64,000 bases of DNA from Candidatus Bathyarchaeota archaeon (lineage in GTDB: Archaea > Thermoproteota > Bathyarchaeia > Bathyarchaeales > Bathycorpusculaceae), in assembly GCA_026014725.1 (NCBI GenBank), contig JAOZHV010000029.1, positions 1-64,000 of the forward strand. The letters run 5' to 3'. A program made the translations under genes and the position numbers. Numbering within the stretch: the first letter of the stretch is position 1; every line of letters begins with the position of its first letter. This document shows, piece by piece, positions 1 to 8,631 of the stretch. Under the pieces are notes generated by a model, which saw nothing but the letters and a program-made list of their open reading frames with translations, had not been told where the DNA came from and made no database searches.

Positions 1-1
1 G

Positions 2-178
2 ACGCTGTCTTTATTGTATAACGGCAAAACTAACAATTACGGCTTATTCCGAGTGGTTCACGGTGACTACAATAACGCTAACGGTTCACCCACAGCGTTC
101 ACAGACGCAACTTATCACCCAGCTTACTGGCGAGAAGACATCCCCACAACCATCACCTTCAGATTTTTAGATGTTTAA
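2..178 (+). CDS. C-terminal end of a viral structural protein (partial)
   Basis: The reading frame is open from the left edge to a TAA at 176-178, giving 58 residues rich in Asn, Thr and aromatic residues and ending in FRFLDV. This composition suits a beta-rich virion protein. It sits immediately upstream of small provirus genes in the same orientation. The family cannot be named from the fragment. Confidence 0.6.
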   Translation, partial: TLSLLYNGKTNNYGLFRVVHGDYNNANGSPTAFTDATYHPAYWREDIPTTITFRFLDV

Positions 179-188
179 GTGTTGAAAA

Positions 189-380
189 ATGTCTGCGCAC
201 ATAACTGAAAACGGCGAAATAGTTGTTGCCACTCTGACTGAAACAGGAGAAAGCGCCAACGAAGCAGTAACTGAAGTCGGCGAGTTAATCCTCAATGCTG
301 CTTCAGAAACAGTTTCTGGACAGAAAACTAGGCTATTCCTGATTTTAGGCGATTTAGCCATTCAACTCACAGGCAACTAA
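189..380 (+). CDS. Small provirus protein of unknown function
   Basis: This 63-residue acidic protein starts at ATG 189, ten bases after the preceding stop. It is mostly short alternating polar and hydrophobic stretches with a hydrophobic end (LFLILGDLAIQL). No family is recognised. Position after a structural gene suggests a small virion or assembly factor, but no strong ribosome binding site is visible, so the call rests on the tight spacing and open frame. Confidence 0.45.
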   Translation: MSAHITENGEIVVATLTETGESANEAVTEVGELILNAASETVSGQKTRLFLILGDLAIQLTGN

Positions 381-544
381 CTGCAGTGAATAGCTTTTTT
401 AATATTCCATTTATGTAAACGCAATTTAATTTATCTATATTAAAATCGCTTATTTTTAAAATTAAACTTCATTTTGACCTTTTTAACGCCAAAATAGTTT
501 AAATTTAGGCGTTCTACTTTTTTCAGGTAAGAGGCTGACTCTAT
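381..544. other. AT-rich intergenic stretch inside the provirus
   Basis: This 164-base gap is strongly AT-rich, with TATA-like runs around 430-460 (for example TTATCTATATTAAAAT). It is the only sizeable gap in the structural module, so it is the likely place for an internal terminator after the capsid-side genes and a promoter for the tail operon starting at 545. No open frame is evident. Confidence 0.4.
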
Positions 545-898
545 TTGGCGAATGTTTCATTAAACGATGTGCGTGACACAATCAATGTAAGCGCAACCGA
601 TATTCCAGACGATAAACTGCAAAAGATGGTTAATCGTGCAGCAACCACCCTGGCGCTTGAACTAAACAAACCAATTGACCCCAGCGATTGCTTGGATGCT
701 GAGAAGGAATTCATAATCTTGCTTGCCGCTGTTTACGCCATTTGCTATTTGACGGGCGGTTCAGCGGTTGGTTTAAGTTTTAGTGTCGGAGACCAAGATG
801 TCACGGTTATAGATAAAGCGCCTCCTCTATCTGTGCTTCAGCAGGAGCTTGAACGCATCTTAAACGGCTTAAAACAGCCGATTGTCAGGAGCGTCTAA
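545..898 (+). CDS. Head-tail connector-like protein
   Basis: This is a 117-residue, mostly helical protein starting at TTG 545. A helical N-terminal part with a short linker precedes hydrophobic helices (residues about 58-75) and a C-terminal helix. Size, helical makeup and position just before head-closure and tail-terminator genes match gp6/gp15-type connector proteins of HK97- and SPP1-like viruses, which form the ring below the portal. The match is by fold pattern and gene order, not by a diagnostic motif. The next gene starts three bases after its stop. Confidence 0.5.
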   Translation: MANVSLNDVRDTINVSATDIPDDKLQKMVNRAATTLALELNKPIDPSDCLDAEKEFIILLAAVYAICYLTGGSAVGLSFSVGDQDVTVIDKAPPLSVLQQELERILNGLKQPIVRSV

Positions 899-901
899 GC
901 G

Positions 902-2317
902 ATGACTGCCCCTAAAGCGTATTATCAGTTTGTGATGGACTATGCACCCTATCTGTATGTTATTCCAGAAGTGGGGCCTGATTTGAGTTGGGGGAAAGCT
1001 GCTTTTGCCGCTGGGTTTGCAGTGGATTTTCTCTACGAAGCTTACTTCGATGCTCAGTTCGACGACCGAAGTGGTGAAATTGAGGCGAAAATTGTGGAGC
1101 TTGCAGATTGGATAATAACGCAACAAATCACAGACGAACAAAAGCAAGCGTACGGCGGCTTCAAAAGCACAGAAACGAGTGCAATCTGCTACAGCGTGGA
1201 CATCGGACGCACAGTGCCAGCCCTCTTGAAAGCCTACGAGCTAACCTCCAAGGTGAATTACCTCAACAGCGCCAAACTTGCCGCAAGCACTTTCTTGATC
1301 AACATGCAACAACAACCAGCCGCGTTAGGCATTCACGACCGCTATTATGGGGGGTTCGCAAGAGCAGTAGACACCGCTGGCACTTGGCAAGGGCAGATGG
1401 ATGTTGAATCACTCTATTGCCTAATCGCCCTTCGGATGCTTTGTGAATCTGACCCAACCAACAAAGGCATCTATCAAACCATGACTCAAGACGCTGTTAA
1501 TTTTTACCGCGTCGGAATTGAAGATTTAGCCTTGTATTTTGACCCGTTACCCCGTGGGGATGGACGGTGGCACCGTGTTGGGCTTAGCGATGATACGGTC
1601 TATGATGATTCAATTGCGTATGCCCTGCTTGGACTTTACGATTTTGAGGGCTACAGCAGTACAGTGCGAACTACCTACAACGCCATAAATTCAATTGAAG
1701 CTTCACCCCAATATCCAGCGTACAATTCTGCGATTTGCTGGGCAGGATACATCAACACCAAAACCAAAACGCCAACATGCGTCTATTACGATACAGTTGC
1801 CGCTGGAATCCTAACTAAAATCCGCAGAAATCACGACAAACTATCTTACGATTTTAGTGGGAAAATCATCACCAAGAACCCAGACCGTTTCATGTTTTGG
1901 GGAGTCAACCATGCAACCTACGAGCCCGTGGAGAACCAGCAAGCAATGGCAACCGTTTGTTGGCTGGGGCAATTTCTTTTGAACTATGAGGCTCCACTTA
2001 CCCGATTTACCCAGATACTAAACAGTAAAGGAGAAAACCTCACACTATACCCAATAACACAAGCAGGCGAGAGGGTATCATACGGCGAAGGCGTAGCGCT
2101 GAAAGCCATTGTAGTGCCTACAAAAACGGAAGAATTCCTTATTGAACCGGGCTTTCTGGTTAACGATTACATCTCTTTACATGTTTTTACTCCCCTTCGC
2201 CGATACGACAAGATAACACGTAACGGCACAGAATACGAAGTGACCAGCATTCAAGACTTCACTTTTAAAGACGAAGTCATTTTCTGCAAAGCAACCTGCA
2301 GGAGACTACACCAATGA
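902..2317 (+). CDS. Six-hairpin glycosidase-like domain fused to a head-closure domain
   Basis: This 471-residue protein has two parts. Residues about 1-365 are helical hairpins with repeated aromatic and Gly-rich turns (GGFARAVDTAGTWQGQMD, YDDSIAYALLGLYDFEGY), the pattern of (alpha/alpha)6 glycoside-hydrolase-like barrels. Residues about 368-471 form a small beta-rich domain (starting TRFTQILNSKGENLTLYP, ending FCKATCRRL) like the head-closure or stopper proteins of siphoviruses, which are normally only 100-120 residues. The gene lies exactly where a head-closure gene is expected and overlaps the tail-terminator gene by four bases. I infer a virion connector that displays or carries a sugar-binding or hydrolytic domain. 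Catalytic residues cannot be assigned by eye. Confidence 0.6.
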   Translation: MTAPKAYYQFVMDYAPYLYVIPEVGPDLSWGKAAFAAGFAVDFLYEAYFDAQFDDRSGEIEAKIVELADWIITQQITDEQKQAYGGFKSTETSAICYSVDIGRTVPALLKAYELTSKVNYLNSAKLAASTFLINMQQQPAALGIHDRYYGGFARAVDTAGTWQGQMDVESLYCLIALRMLCESDPTNKGIYQTMTQDAVNFYRVGIEDLALYFDPLPRGDGRWHRVGLSDDTVYDDSIAYALLGLYDFEGYSSTVRTTYNAINSIEASPQYPAYNSAICWAGYINTKTKTPTCVYYDTVAAGILTKIRRNHDKLSYDFSGKIITKNPDRFMFWGVNHATYEPVENQQAMATVCWLGQFLLNYEAPLTRFTQILNSKGENLTLYPITQAGERVSYGEGVALKAIVVPTKTEEFLIEPGFLVNDYISLHVFTPLRRYDKITRNGTEYEVTSIQDFTFKDEVIFCKATCRRLHQ

Positions 2318-3285
2318 ACGAAATTGAAGACCCAGCCATTACAATAGCCAGATTACTGAAAACAAAAATGCGCGTAACCAAAGACGATGGCGTTCTAGCG
2401 GCAATAAATGTGTCGGGAGAATGGCAAAACAATGACGCACTCAAAGACAATGACGGACAAGTCACTGTTGGCTTAGCTGAATCTATCGACCAAAAAATCG
2501 AATTGAGTGGCAAAATCCGACGTAGATTGTCGGCTATTAGAGTCAACGTTTGGACGACCGACAAAATAAACGAAAACGAAAGCGGCAAAGCCTTACGCTA
2601 CAAAATCATAGAAGAAATAAACCGAGTTATCCGACGGAATTGCAACAAACCAAATGAGACAGTTTACGATTTTGTCGGAGCTGGTCCAAGCGTGGACGGA
2701 CAAAAGGCATTTAGCGGCGACAGTGAAGCAGCACCTAATGCTGGTTGGGCAGAATTATCCGACATTAATTACCAGAAACTCTGGTACAGTGACGAACAAC
2801 GTTGCCAAATAAGTTGTGGGGAGAGCGGTGGTTTTGCGGTTTTATTATTTGGTTTTAAAGTTGAAAGCCGAGCGGGCACCGTTAAGCAAATAGTGTTAGG
2901 TTTTGAGGGTTATGGAACAGCTCCAAGTGGTAACGGTGTAACTGTTAAGGTTTGGAATCACACCACAAGCGCTTGGCAAAATGTGGCAAGCAATGAGGCT
3001 GGCGAAGCTGATGAAGTGTTAACATTAACCCTGCAAACAAGCCTGCCCGACTTTATCGACCACGAAGGATACGTGTGGTTTCTCGCCAGAACAGTTAACC
3101 CAAGCGATGGCATCACACCTGCCGCGCTGTACTGCGACCACGCATCTTGCACGGTTACTGTTAATGGAATCTCTTATTGTGACATCTCAGGCTACCGTAA
3201 CCTTGACCGTGTCGATGTTAAACCCTTCATCTACAGAACGGAATTCATCATAAAATCATGGTTCCTCGAGAACATTGGAGTGTAA
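2314..3285 (+). CDS. Tail terminator-like protein with inserted beta-sandwich domain
   Basis: Residues 1-115 (a helix, then strands RLSAIRVNVWTT, then a helix ending near INRVIRRN) and the last 30 residues (LDRVDVKPFIYRTEFIIKSW) together look like a small tail-terminator or tail-completion protein. Between them, residues about 130-285 form a separate beta-rich domain with the look of a jelly-roll or carbohydrate-binding module (FGFKVESRAGTVKQIVLGFE, VTVKVWNHTTSAWQ). The gene overlaps its upstream neighbour by four bases and precedes the tail tube gene. Function is inferred from order and fold pattern. Confidence 0.55.
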   Translation: MNEIEDPAITIARLLKTKMRVTKDDGVLAAINVSGEWQNNDALKDNDGQVTVGLAESIDQKIELSGKIRRRLSAIRVNVWTTDKINENESGKALRYKIIEEINRVIRRNCNKPNETVYDFVGAGPSVDGQKAFSGDSEAAPNAGWAELSDINYQKLWYSDEQRCQISCGESGGFAVLLFGFKVESRAGTVKQIVLGFEGYGTAPSGNGVTVKVWNHTTSAWQNVASNEAGEADEVLTLTLQTSLPDFIDHEGYVWFLARTVNPSDGITPAALYCDHASCTVTVNGISYCDISGYRNLDRVDVKPFIYRTEFIIKSWFLENIGV

Positions 3286-3290
3286 AAAAT

Positions 3291-4148
3291 TTGACTGAAA
3301 CATATAGTTCCCATGAAAGCAAAATCTACTATGTTGAAGAATCAACTTATGGACAAACACCACAAACCCCCTCTATGCTTAGTGTTCCAGCAGAGAGCAT
3401 AGAACCCGCCGTGAACCCAAACAACATTAAAGTTCGCGGAGTCGGCTCAGTTGACCTGCAAGCCATCAAAAAAGGTCTACGTGCACCAAACTTAAAAATT
3501 GCATTCCCACTGCCCAGTGATGCGCCCATAAACTTTCTACAGTACGCTAAAGTAGAGCTAGCCAAATCGCTAAGCATCCAAGTACTCTACTACAAAGGCG
3601 CCTTCGAATCTGCAACCGACATAATTTCGCTACTTTATAGCGGCTGCAAGTTTGAGCGGGCAACGGTTGAATGCAGTATTGAAGATGTGATAAGAGCAAA
3701 CGTAGACATCCTAAGCCAAAACCTTACAACTGGAACCACCAAACTGTCAAACGCCACCTATGCTGACCACGCTGGAGCGGTGCCCTTCTATGAAAGTTAC
3801 ATCAAAAAAGACACAACCACCCTTGAACGCGTCACCGATTGGAAATTCACAATTGAAAACAACCTAAAACAAATCCCAGTGATTCGCAACCCCAACGGCA
3901 ACATCCTCAAGTACCTGCCAAATCGCCATCGCGACTTAACAGGTGAAGTGGTTTTTGAGTTTGAAAGCAAAGAAGAATTCGACGACGTAATCAACGATAG
4001 AGACTTCACGTTAGAATTCGGCTTAGGCGGAGCAAACAAGGCTGTTTTTAGCAACTGCAAATGGGAAAACACCTCAGCACCAACACACATCGAAGAACTC
4101 GTCAGTCTCAAGGCAACGTTTGTAGCAAAAACCTTCACGCTAAGCTAA
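3291..4148 (+). CDS. Major tail tube protein
   Basis: This 285-residue protein starts at TTG 3291, five bases after the previous stop and behind a GGAGTG ribosome-binding sequence at 3277-3282. A longer frame from ATG 3258 would overlap the upstream gene and is less likely. The N-terminus (YYVEESTYGQTP) is typical of archaeal and bacterial virus tail tube proteins, followed by beta-rich sequence. It is followed by small chaperone-type genes, as is usual for tail tubes, whose subunits stack in hexamer rings to form the DNA channel. Confidence 0.65.
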   Translation: MTETYSSHESKIYYVEESTYGQTPQTPSMLSVPAESIEPAVNPNNIKVRGVGSVDLQAIKKGLRAPNLKIAFPLPSDAPINFLQYAKVELAKSLSIQVLYYKGAFESATDIISLLYSGCKFERATVECSIEDVIRANVDILSQNLTTGTTKLSNATYADHAGAVPFYESYIKKDTTTLERVTDWKFTIENNLKQIPVIRNPNGNILKYLPNRHRDLTGEVVFEFESKEEFDDVINDRDFTLEFGLGGANKAVFSNCKWENTSAPTHIEELVSLKATFVAKTFTLS

Positions 4149-4160
4149 GGAGAAAACAAG

Positions 4161-4355
4161 ATGAGTGAAGCACAAAGGTATGCCAGACTGGTGCAACTGC
4201 GCCAAAAATGGCTCAGAACATGGGATAAAGTAAGTGAGCGTGTACTCGATCTGCCCGAATGGATGCAGACCATACTCTTAGACGACATAAACACTACAGT
4301 TTCAAACCGTATCGCTGTAATGGAGTTGATACACAATGCGCAAACAAACAGTTAA
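4161..4355 (+). CDS. Small helical tail-assembly protein
   Basis: This 64-residue helical protein starts at ATG 4161 behind a strong AAGGAG site at 4146-4151. It has no known motif. It lies between the tail tube and the G chaperone gene and overlaps the latter by 20 bases, which suggests translational coupling. A role in tail assembly is inferred from position only. Confidence 0.55.
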   Translation: MSEAQRYARLVQLRQKWLRTWDKVSERVLDLPEWMQTILLDDINTTVSNRIAVMELIHNAQTNS

Positions 4356-4809
4356 CATCGGCAACGAATACGGCGTAGAATACGCTGGCAAGTACGTTTT
4401 CCAAGAAATCACTTGGGCAAAACGCAGCCGCATAATCCAAAAACACACCAAATATCACCCTATCTCAGGGCAAGTGCAAACAAGCGACTTCATAGCCATA
4501 CAAGCTGAAACCATCTGGGCTGCACTAAAAGAACAGCCGCAGGGAAACCCATTAACTCTTGAGAAGTTGCTGGGCGAAGAAAACGGCATACCAATCCCAC
4601 TCGGCGAATTGCTGTCCCAAGTGGTTAACGGTTTGTGCGCGTTGACACGGGAGGAAACTGCTTTTTTATCCGAGCCATCAGACGCCAAAAACCCCACCCA
4701 GCCATCACCGACTTCCGATTATGCAAAGAATTCGGCTGGACGCCAACCGAACTCGCCAAACAACCCGCCAGAGTCATCCAGCAGTACACAGTTATCCTCA
4801 ACGAGATAG
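4336..4809 (+). CDS. Tail assembly chaperone, gpG-like (zero frame)
   Basis: The zero-frame product is 157 residues. Residues 1-111 look like a genuine helical chaperone domain, but the rest becomes low-complexity Pro, Ser and Asn sequence. The change happens exactly at a T TTT TTA heptamer (4662-4668), while the -1 frame continues as a convincing charged helical protein. In lambda-like viruses the two products, G and G-T, coat the tape measure and recruit tail tube subunits. I read this gene as the G part, with some ribosomes shifting to make a 180-residue G-T fusion. Confidence 0.7.
   Translation: MRKQTVNIGNEYGVEYAGKYVFQEITWAKRSRIIQKHTKYHPISGQVQTSDFIAIQAETIWAALKEQPQGNPLTLEKLLGEENGIPIPLGELLSQVVNGLCALTREETAFLSEPSDAKNPTQPSPTSDYAKNSAGRQPNSPNNPPESSSSTQLSSTR
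4649..4668 (+). promoter_or_regulatory. Programmed -1 ribosomal frameshift signal
   Basis: The zero-frame codons GCT TTT TTA contain the slippery heptamer T TTT TTA at 4662-4668. A Shine-Dalgarno-like GGGAGG (4649-4654) lies seven bases upstream, the arrangement that stimulates -1 slippage in bacterial dnaX. After slippage, reading continues at ATC 4668-4670. A possible stem CCAGCC (4698-4703) with GGCTGG (4734-4739) lies downstream, but its 30-base distance is larger than usual. The heptamer and frames are seen directly; function is inference from the known gpG/gpGT arrangement. Confidence 0.75.
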
Positions 4810-4877
4810 ACCAACAAACCGAGGAAGAAAGAAAAAAGGCAGAAAAAGAGGCAAAAAAACATGAGCGTAACCATTAA
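4668..4877 (+). CDS. Tail assembly chaperone T extension (reached by -1 frameshift)
   Basis: The -1 frame from 4668 gives 69 residues: IRAIRRQKPHPAITDF, then CKEFGWTPTELAKQP and a highly charged helical end rich in Glu and Lys. The CKEFGWTPxEL pattern resembles phage tail chaperone T regions. It has no good start of its own: the in-frame GTG/ATG-like starts near 4635 lie inside the G coding region without a suitable ribosome site. It overlaps the next gene by 17 bases. Translation as a G-T fusion of about 180 residues is the best explanation. Confidence 0.7.
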   Translation: MRAIRRQKPHPAITDFRLCKEFGWTPTELAKQPARVIQQYTVILNEIDQQTEEERKKAEKEAKKHERNH

Positions 4878-5229
4878 CGTGAACGTTTCAGGTGTAGAGG
4901 AATTCACAAACGCCATCGAGCGGTTTGATTCGTCAATGAGAAGCCGCGTGCAAGAGCAATTAGCAGGTTGGGGTGAAAACGTGAAGGCTGATGCTGAGCG
5001 GTTGGTGCCTGTTCGGACAGGTTATTTGCAAAGCACAATTTATGCTAAAAGTCAACAGTGGCAAATAGAAGTGGGCGCACAAGCTTCTTACGCTGCCGCT
5101 TTGGAATTTGGCACAAAGAACGCTCAGGCTAAGCCTTTCTTGCAACCTGCAGTTGAGACGTATTTGCCAAGCCTTGAGCGCATATTGCTTGATGCAGTTG
5201 AATCAGCTAAATTGGAGGCACAACTTTGA
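4861..5229 (+). CDS. HK97-gp10-like tail protein
   Basis: This 122-residue protein has the HK97-gp10 family signature: an N-terminal strand region, a helix, then VPVRTGYLQSTIYA and SYAAALEFGT, ending in KPFLQPAVE. Members act at the head-tail junction or during tail completion. Here it follows the chaperones rather than the head-closure gene, a less common order. It starts at ATG 4861 inside the T extension and overlaps the next gene by four bases (TTGA). Confidence 0.75.
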   Translation: MSVTINVNVSGVEEFTNAIERFDSSMRSRVQEQLAGWGENVKADAERLVPVRTGYLQSTIYAKSQQWQIEVGAQASYAAALEFGTKNAQAKPFLQPAVETYLPSLERILLDAVESAKLEAQL

Positions 5230-5768
5230 GTTTTCGGGAAATAGCAATTACAGTTAGAGCTGTTAATCGTGCAAGCGCTGAATTTAGCAGGATACAGACC
5301 GATGCTGAAAGCTTAGCAGTGAAAGTGAAGAGTTTAGGTTCTGCAATCGCAGGCATTGGTGCGACTGGGACAGCCATAGGGTACATCGCTAACCAATTCG
5401 GTTTGCTGGATGATTCGCAAACAAAAGTTTTCACAAGCGGCATGACGGTAGTTTCAGTAATGGGTATGTTCATGCGGACAAGCGCTGGAGTCGCAGTTGC
5501 TCAGAAAGTTTATGCTGCTGCAACAGCATTTGCCACATTGGTTCAAAACAGCCTAAACATCAGCTTCGCAACGTTCCTAGCCCTAACGGGCGTCGGAATT
5601 GCAGTGATTATTGCTGCCGCAACCGCCATGTACAGCTTCGCCAACAGCATGAATTCGGCAACCGCAAGCGTCCAAAGCTTCAATGCTTCCGCGGCTGAAA
5701 CCCCCATTCGTAGTAGAAGCATAATGCGCTCAGGCGAAGACGAGTTGTACCGTCGTGGAGTAGAGTAG
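5226..5768 (+). CDS. Short tape measure-like protein
   Basis: This 180-residue protein starts at TTG 5226. Its beginning (ITVRAVNRASAEFSRI, then VKSLGSAIAGIG) is typical of tape measure proteins, with helical N-terminal repeats. Hydrophobic segments follow at about residues 73-105 and 115-145. It lies between the gp10-like gene and the baseplate gene, as expected for a tape measure. Tape measures usually exceed 500 residues, so either the tail is extremely short or the gene has been shortened. The frame ends cleanly, one base before the next gene. Confidence 0.55.
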   Translation: MSFREIAITVRAVNRASAEFSRIQTDAESLAVKVKSLGSAIAGIGATGTAIGYIANQFGLLDDSQTKVFTSGMTVVSVMGMFMRTSAGVAVAQKVYAAATAFATLVQNSLNISFATFLALTGVGIAVIIAAATAMYSFANSMNSATASVQSFNASAAETPIRSRSIMRSGEDELYRRGVE

Positions 5769-5769
5769 C

Positions 5770-7356
5770 TTGAGTGTTGATGCGCCTTCAGTAGCCATAG
5801 TTTTTGGCTCTGTTACTCCGCCGCAAGGCGACGTTATCTCGCTGAGAATACATTTTGGCTGCACAAGAGAAGTCAGTAGTTATGAGGTTGTGTTGCAGAA
5901 TTGGAATGGCAAGTACAGTCCAAACGGCGCTTACCCGATAATCGTGGGCTCGGACGGCAGCTTAAGTGTCGGCAGGGGCGCGAACTGCCCGCTTCTTTTA
6001 ACTTGCAGGGTAGAGAGCGTCAAGTATCAATCGTCACCTGCTGAGAGTTATGTCACGGTCACTGGACGTTGCTGGGGAGAACGATTGTTTCGCCGTGTAA
6101 TCACTAAGATGTATGAGAACCAGAAAGGCGAAGACATAATCAAGGATTTGCTGGATTACTATGTTGGTTTAAGCCATGTACGTGGTGCGGTTGAATTGGT
6201 TGAAACTACTGATACCACGTACACGCGGCTAGAATATCGTGACACGCCAGTTATAGACATTATACGTGAAATCGCTAACAGCTCCGATAAAGAAGGAGTT
6301 ATAGGCTTTGATTTCCGTGTCGCACCTGATGGTAAGTTTGAGTTCTTTCCCAAAAACAGCAAAACATCCCAAGTTAGTCTAACGGAGCGAATCGAAAGCA
6401 GTGAATACACCAAAGATGTTACCAGAGTTCGAAACAAAATATCCGTCTACGGCATTGCCGACAAGAGCACACCAGCGGATAAGGACCTGTGGACAGAAAG
6501 TCTATCCCATGATGATGGAGAATGGATAGCAACTTCTGGCACAATCAGTTTGGACAACACCTTTAAGGTCAAAGGCTCAAACAGCATAAAAACGACAGCT
6601 ACAAACCTCTATTATGCGGCATGCCAACTAACGCTTGACAGCGGCAAAGAAGTAGACACTGAACTGTATCCCGCAATGAGTTTGTGGCTTAGCCGTGAAG
6701 CCAGCTTCAATGGCAACGTAACATTGACGCTTTTTGACACGGGCAACAATGCTGCAGAACGTGACATCTCTGTCGGCACGGATAAATGGTTTCAAACCCA
6801 AATCGGAGTGGGCTCTGCAAACGCTGATTTGTGGCAGGTGCAAACGGGTTTTAATTGGGGGCAGGTCAAGAGGATAAATGTTGCTTGCTGGTTTGACAAC
6901 GTGAGTTCAGGTAGTTTTTGGGTTGACGGCTTGTTTTTTGGCGGTCGCCGTTACAGTAGCATGCAAGAAGACACGGCAAGTCAAAACAGTATTGGGCTAC
7001 GTGAACTAGTTGAGGTTAGCGAGGAGTTGTGCAGTGATTTGGAATGCGAATCGCACGCAAAAGCGCTGCTGGCTAACCTTAAAGACCCAGCGGAATCCCT
7101 GACAGTACAAAGCAGTGTCTTTGATTATGGCTCTTCGCCAATTTTAGCAGGAGATAAAATCCACGTTGATTCGCCTAACGAGGGCATAAACAGCGATTTT
7201 AGAGTATTAAGCGCAGAATACAGTGTTGACGCTAAAACCCAGACGCTTCTAACAACGTTGGAGCTTGGACGGGAGAAGCCCTTGCTGGCGGACTATGTCT
7301 ATGCCCTTCGCAGTCGAACTGACCATTTAAGCAGATACAAAACAGCCCAACGCTAA
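5770..7356 (+). CDS. Baseplate hub / distal tail protein with inserted beta-sandwich
   Basis: This 528-residue protein starts at TTG 5770. Residues about 1-235 and 410-528 resemble the phage gpD/gp44-type hub fold: an N-terminal beta domain, a helical ED-type segment (GEDIIKDLLDYY) and VRNKISVYG, with a C-terminal barrel (LAGDKIHVDSP, FRVLSAEYSVD). Residues about 240-400 form an inserted jelly-roll-like domain ending in INVACWFDNVSSGSFWVDG, similar to carbohydrate-binding modules. It is the last large structural gene of the module and probably makes the tail tip that meets the cell surface. Confidence 0.6.
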   Translation: MSVDAPSVAIVFGSVTPPQGDVISLRIHFGCTREVSSYEVVLQNWNGKYSPNGAYPIIVGSDGSLSVGRGANCPLLLTCRVESVKYQSSPAESYVTVTGRCWGERLFRRVITKMYENQKGEDIIKDLLDYYVGLSHVRGAVELVETTDTTYTRLEYRDTPVIDIIREIANSSDKEGVIGFDFRVAPDGKFEFFPKNSKTSQVSLTERIESSEYTKDVTRVRNKISVYGIADKSTPADKDLWTESLSHDDGEWIATSGTISLDNTFKVKGSNSIKTTATNLYYAACQLTLDSGKEVDTELYPAMSLWLSREASFNGNVTLTLFDTGNNAAERDISVGTDKWFQTQIGVGSANADLWQVQTGFNWGQVKRINVACWFDNVSSGSFWVDGLFFGGRRYSSMQEDTASQNSIGLRELVEVSEELCSDLECESHAKALLANLKDPAESLTVQSSVFDYGSSPILAGDKIHVDSPNEGINSDFRVLSAEYSVDAKTQTLLTTLELGREKPLLADYVYALRSRTDHLSRYKTAQR

Positions 7357-7368
7357 AGGTGCAAAGCG

Positions 7369-7536
7369 ATGAGTAAGCGCGTGGTTGTTGAGGTGCGCAG
7401 GGATTTGCATAAGGAACTTCGCAAGTTGGCAGTGATGAATGATTTGAAGGTTTACGTTGTAACAAACGCTATTCTTGAGGATTACTTGTCGAATGAGGAG
7501 TTGGTTAAGAATTTGCTAAAGCGTTTAAAAGTTTAG
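7369..7536 (+). CDS. Small ribbon-helix-helix-like protein
   Basis: A 55-residue protein starts at ATG 7369 with GGTG 10 bases upstream. A beta strand (RVVVEVRRDLHKEL) followed by two helices fits the ribbon-helix-helix fold of small DNA-binding regulators. It is twelve bases downstream of the baseplate gene and may end the viral operon. The fold call comes from pattern only. Confidence 0.55.
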   Translation: MSKRVVVEVRRDLHKELRKLAVMNDLKVYVVTNAILEDYLSNEELVKNLLKRLKV

Positions 7537-7623
7537 TTTTGCCTGTTTTTATGGAGTTGTGGTTAGTCAATTTTTTATAGATGAATAAAGTATTTGAGTG
7601 GAAGAATAAGAGGAACACGTTGA

Positions 7624-8277
7624 TTGACTCTCATTGTTGATGACGCTGGAAGCGGAGATTTGCTGTTTGGCGTTGTAGTCGGTGCCTATCATGAAGAAAC
7701 TGGCGAGTTCAAGTATGACTTGATTGATGTTCGATTCTATCAGGATATCTTTCGTGAGAAGGAGTACCTGCAGGAGTCTTCGCGTGTTGTTTCTAAGCTT
7801 GTATCGCATTTTAATCTTCAGCCTGATGAGGAAATTCACATTTGTCAAGGCTGTATTTTTGATGTTGCTGCTGCGGAGTTGCAGAAGATTTACGGCGAGG
7901 ACCGTGTGAAGCGCATAAGAGTGGTTGGTGAGGCTCAACGACTTGTGGAAATTGCGTATCTGGATGAAATCCGCAATTTAGGTTATGAGCCAATGGCTGA
8001 GCGTGAAGAGAAAAGAGGCAAAAGCTTCTTTCATATGATGCGTTGGCTAAAAGCTAACCCAGAAATGCTTAGATACGCAAAAACTGGGTGGCCTAACCTG
8101 AAAAACTATCAGTTGTTTAAGAAGTTTCATCAGGAGCCCGTTTACCGTGCTGTCTGCAGTAAATGTGGAGCTGAATGTGAGGTTCCGTTTCAACCCCATG
8201 CAGATAAGCCTGTTTATTGTGACAAGTGTTGGTCTAACCATAAGCCTCGAAAAAGAAGGAAAAAAGCCTCTCGCTAA
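7624..8277 (+). CDS. Conserved archaeal protein with C-terminal CxxC zinc motif
   Basis: This 217-residue protein starts at TTG 7624. Its first 125 residues begin LIVDDAGSGDLLFGVVVG and look like an RNase H-like alpha/beta fold; this is tentative. Residues about 168-205 have CSKCGAECEVPFQP, PVYCDKCW and a basic tail (KPRKRRKKASR), a zinc-binding module common in small archaeal proteins. The combination suggests nucleic-acid binding. It follows the provirus in the same direction after an 87-base gap and could be host or viral. Confidence 0.6.
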   Translation: MTLIVDDAGSGDLLFGVVVGAYHEETGEFKYDLIDVRFYQDIFREKEYLQESSRVVSKLVSHFNLQPDEEIHICQGCIFDVAAAELQKIYGEDRVKRIRVVGEAQRLVEIAYLDEIRNLGYEPMAEREEKRGKSFFHMMRWLKANPEMLRYAKTGWPNLKNYQLFKKFHQEPVYRAVCSKCGAECEVPFQPHADKPVYCDKCWSNHKPRKRRKKASR

Positions 8278-8292
8278 GAATAACCCTTTAAT

Positions 8293-8631
8293 ATGATGCA
8301 GATTATTGTGCAGAGCATGAATGTAATATTTGATTTCAACTCAAGCTGGTACATACTCTTGCTTGCTTTCTTGGCGGCGTGGGCAGTTTTGCTGGTTGCC
8401 CGGCGTAAATGGCAAGCGAAGCAGGAGGTTAAGGAGCAAATGTTCTTGGCGCTGGGCGGCATGTTTTCTTTGGCGCTTATGGAGTTTTTTGCTGTTTCCA
8501 CTGGCTTGTGGAATTACACGCCTGGTAATTGGCCTGTGATCTTGTGGCCCACATATTTTGCTGCGATACTGTTTGGTTATCAATTGCTTCGCTCAATTGA
8601 GGGCTTGCTAATTCGTAAGCCTGTTGTTTAG
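8293..8631 (+). CDS. Small membrane protein
   Basis: This 112-residue protein has three predicted membrane segments at about residues 18-37, 50-68 and 80-98. A charged stretch (RRKWQAKQEVKEQ) lies between the first two. It starts 15 bases after the zinc-motif gene and is probably cotranscribed with it. No family is recognised. Confidence 0.6.
   Translation: MMQIIVQSMNVIFDFNSSWYILLLAFLAAWAVLLVARRKWQAKQEVKEQMFLALGGMFSLALMEFFAVSTGLWNYTPGNWPVILWPTYFAAILFGYQLLRSIEGLLIRKPVV

Larger units (their letters stand above)
1..7536 (+). mobile_element. Provirus structural module (right part), tailed-virus type
   Basis: A run of tightly packed plus-strand genes follows the head-to-tail gene order of siphovirus-like tailed viruses: head-tail connector, head closure, tail terminator, tail tube, G/GT tail chaperones, HK97-gp10-like protein, tape measure, baseplate/hub protein. 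The left part (portal, terminase, capsid, integrase) lies outside the window. The right end is uncertain. I place it after the small 55-residue protein ending at 7536, because the next genes look like host genes. I found no attachment site. The module could be a live provirus, a remnant or a domesticated particle; the very short tape measure and absence of lysis or fibre genes here leave this open. Confidence 0.8.
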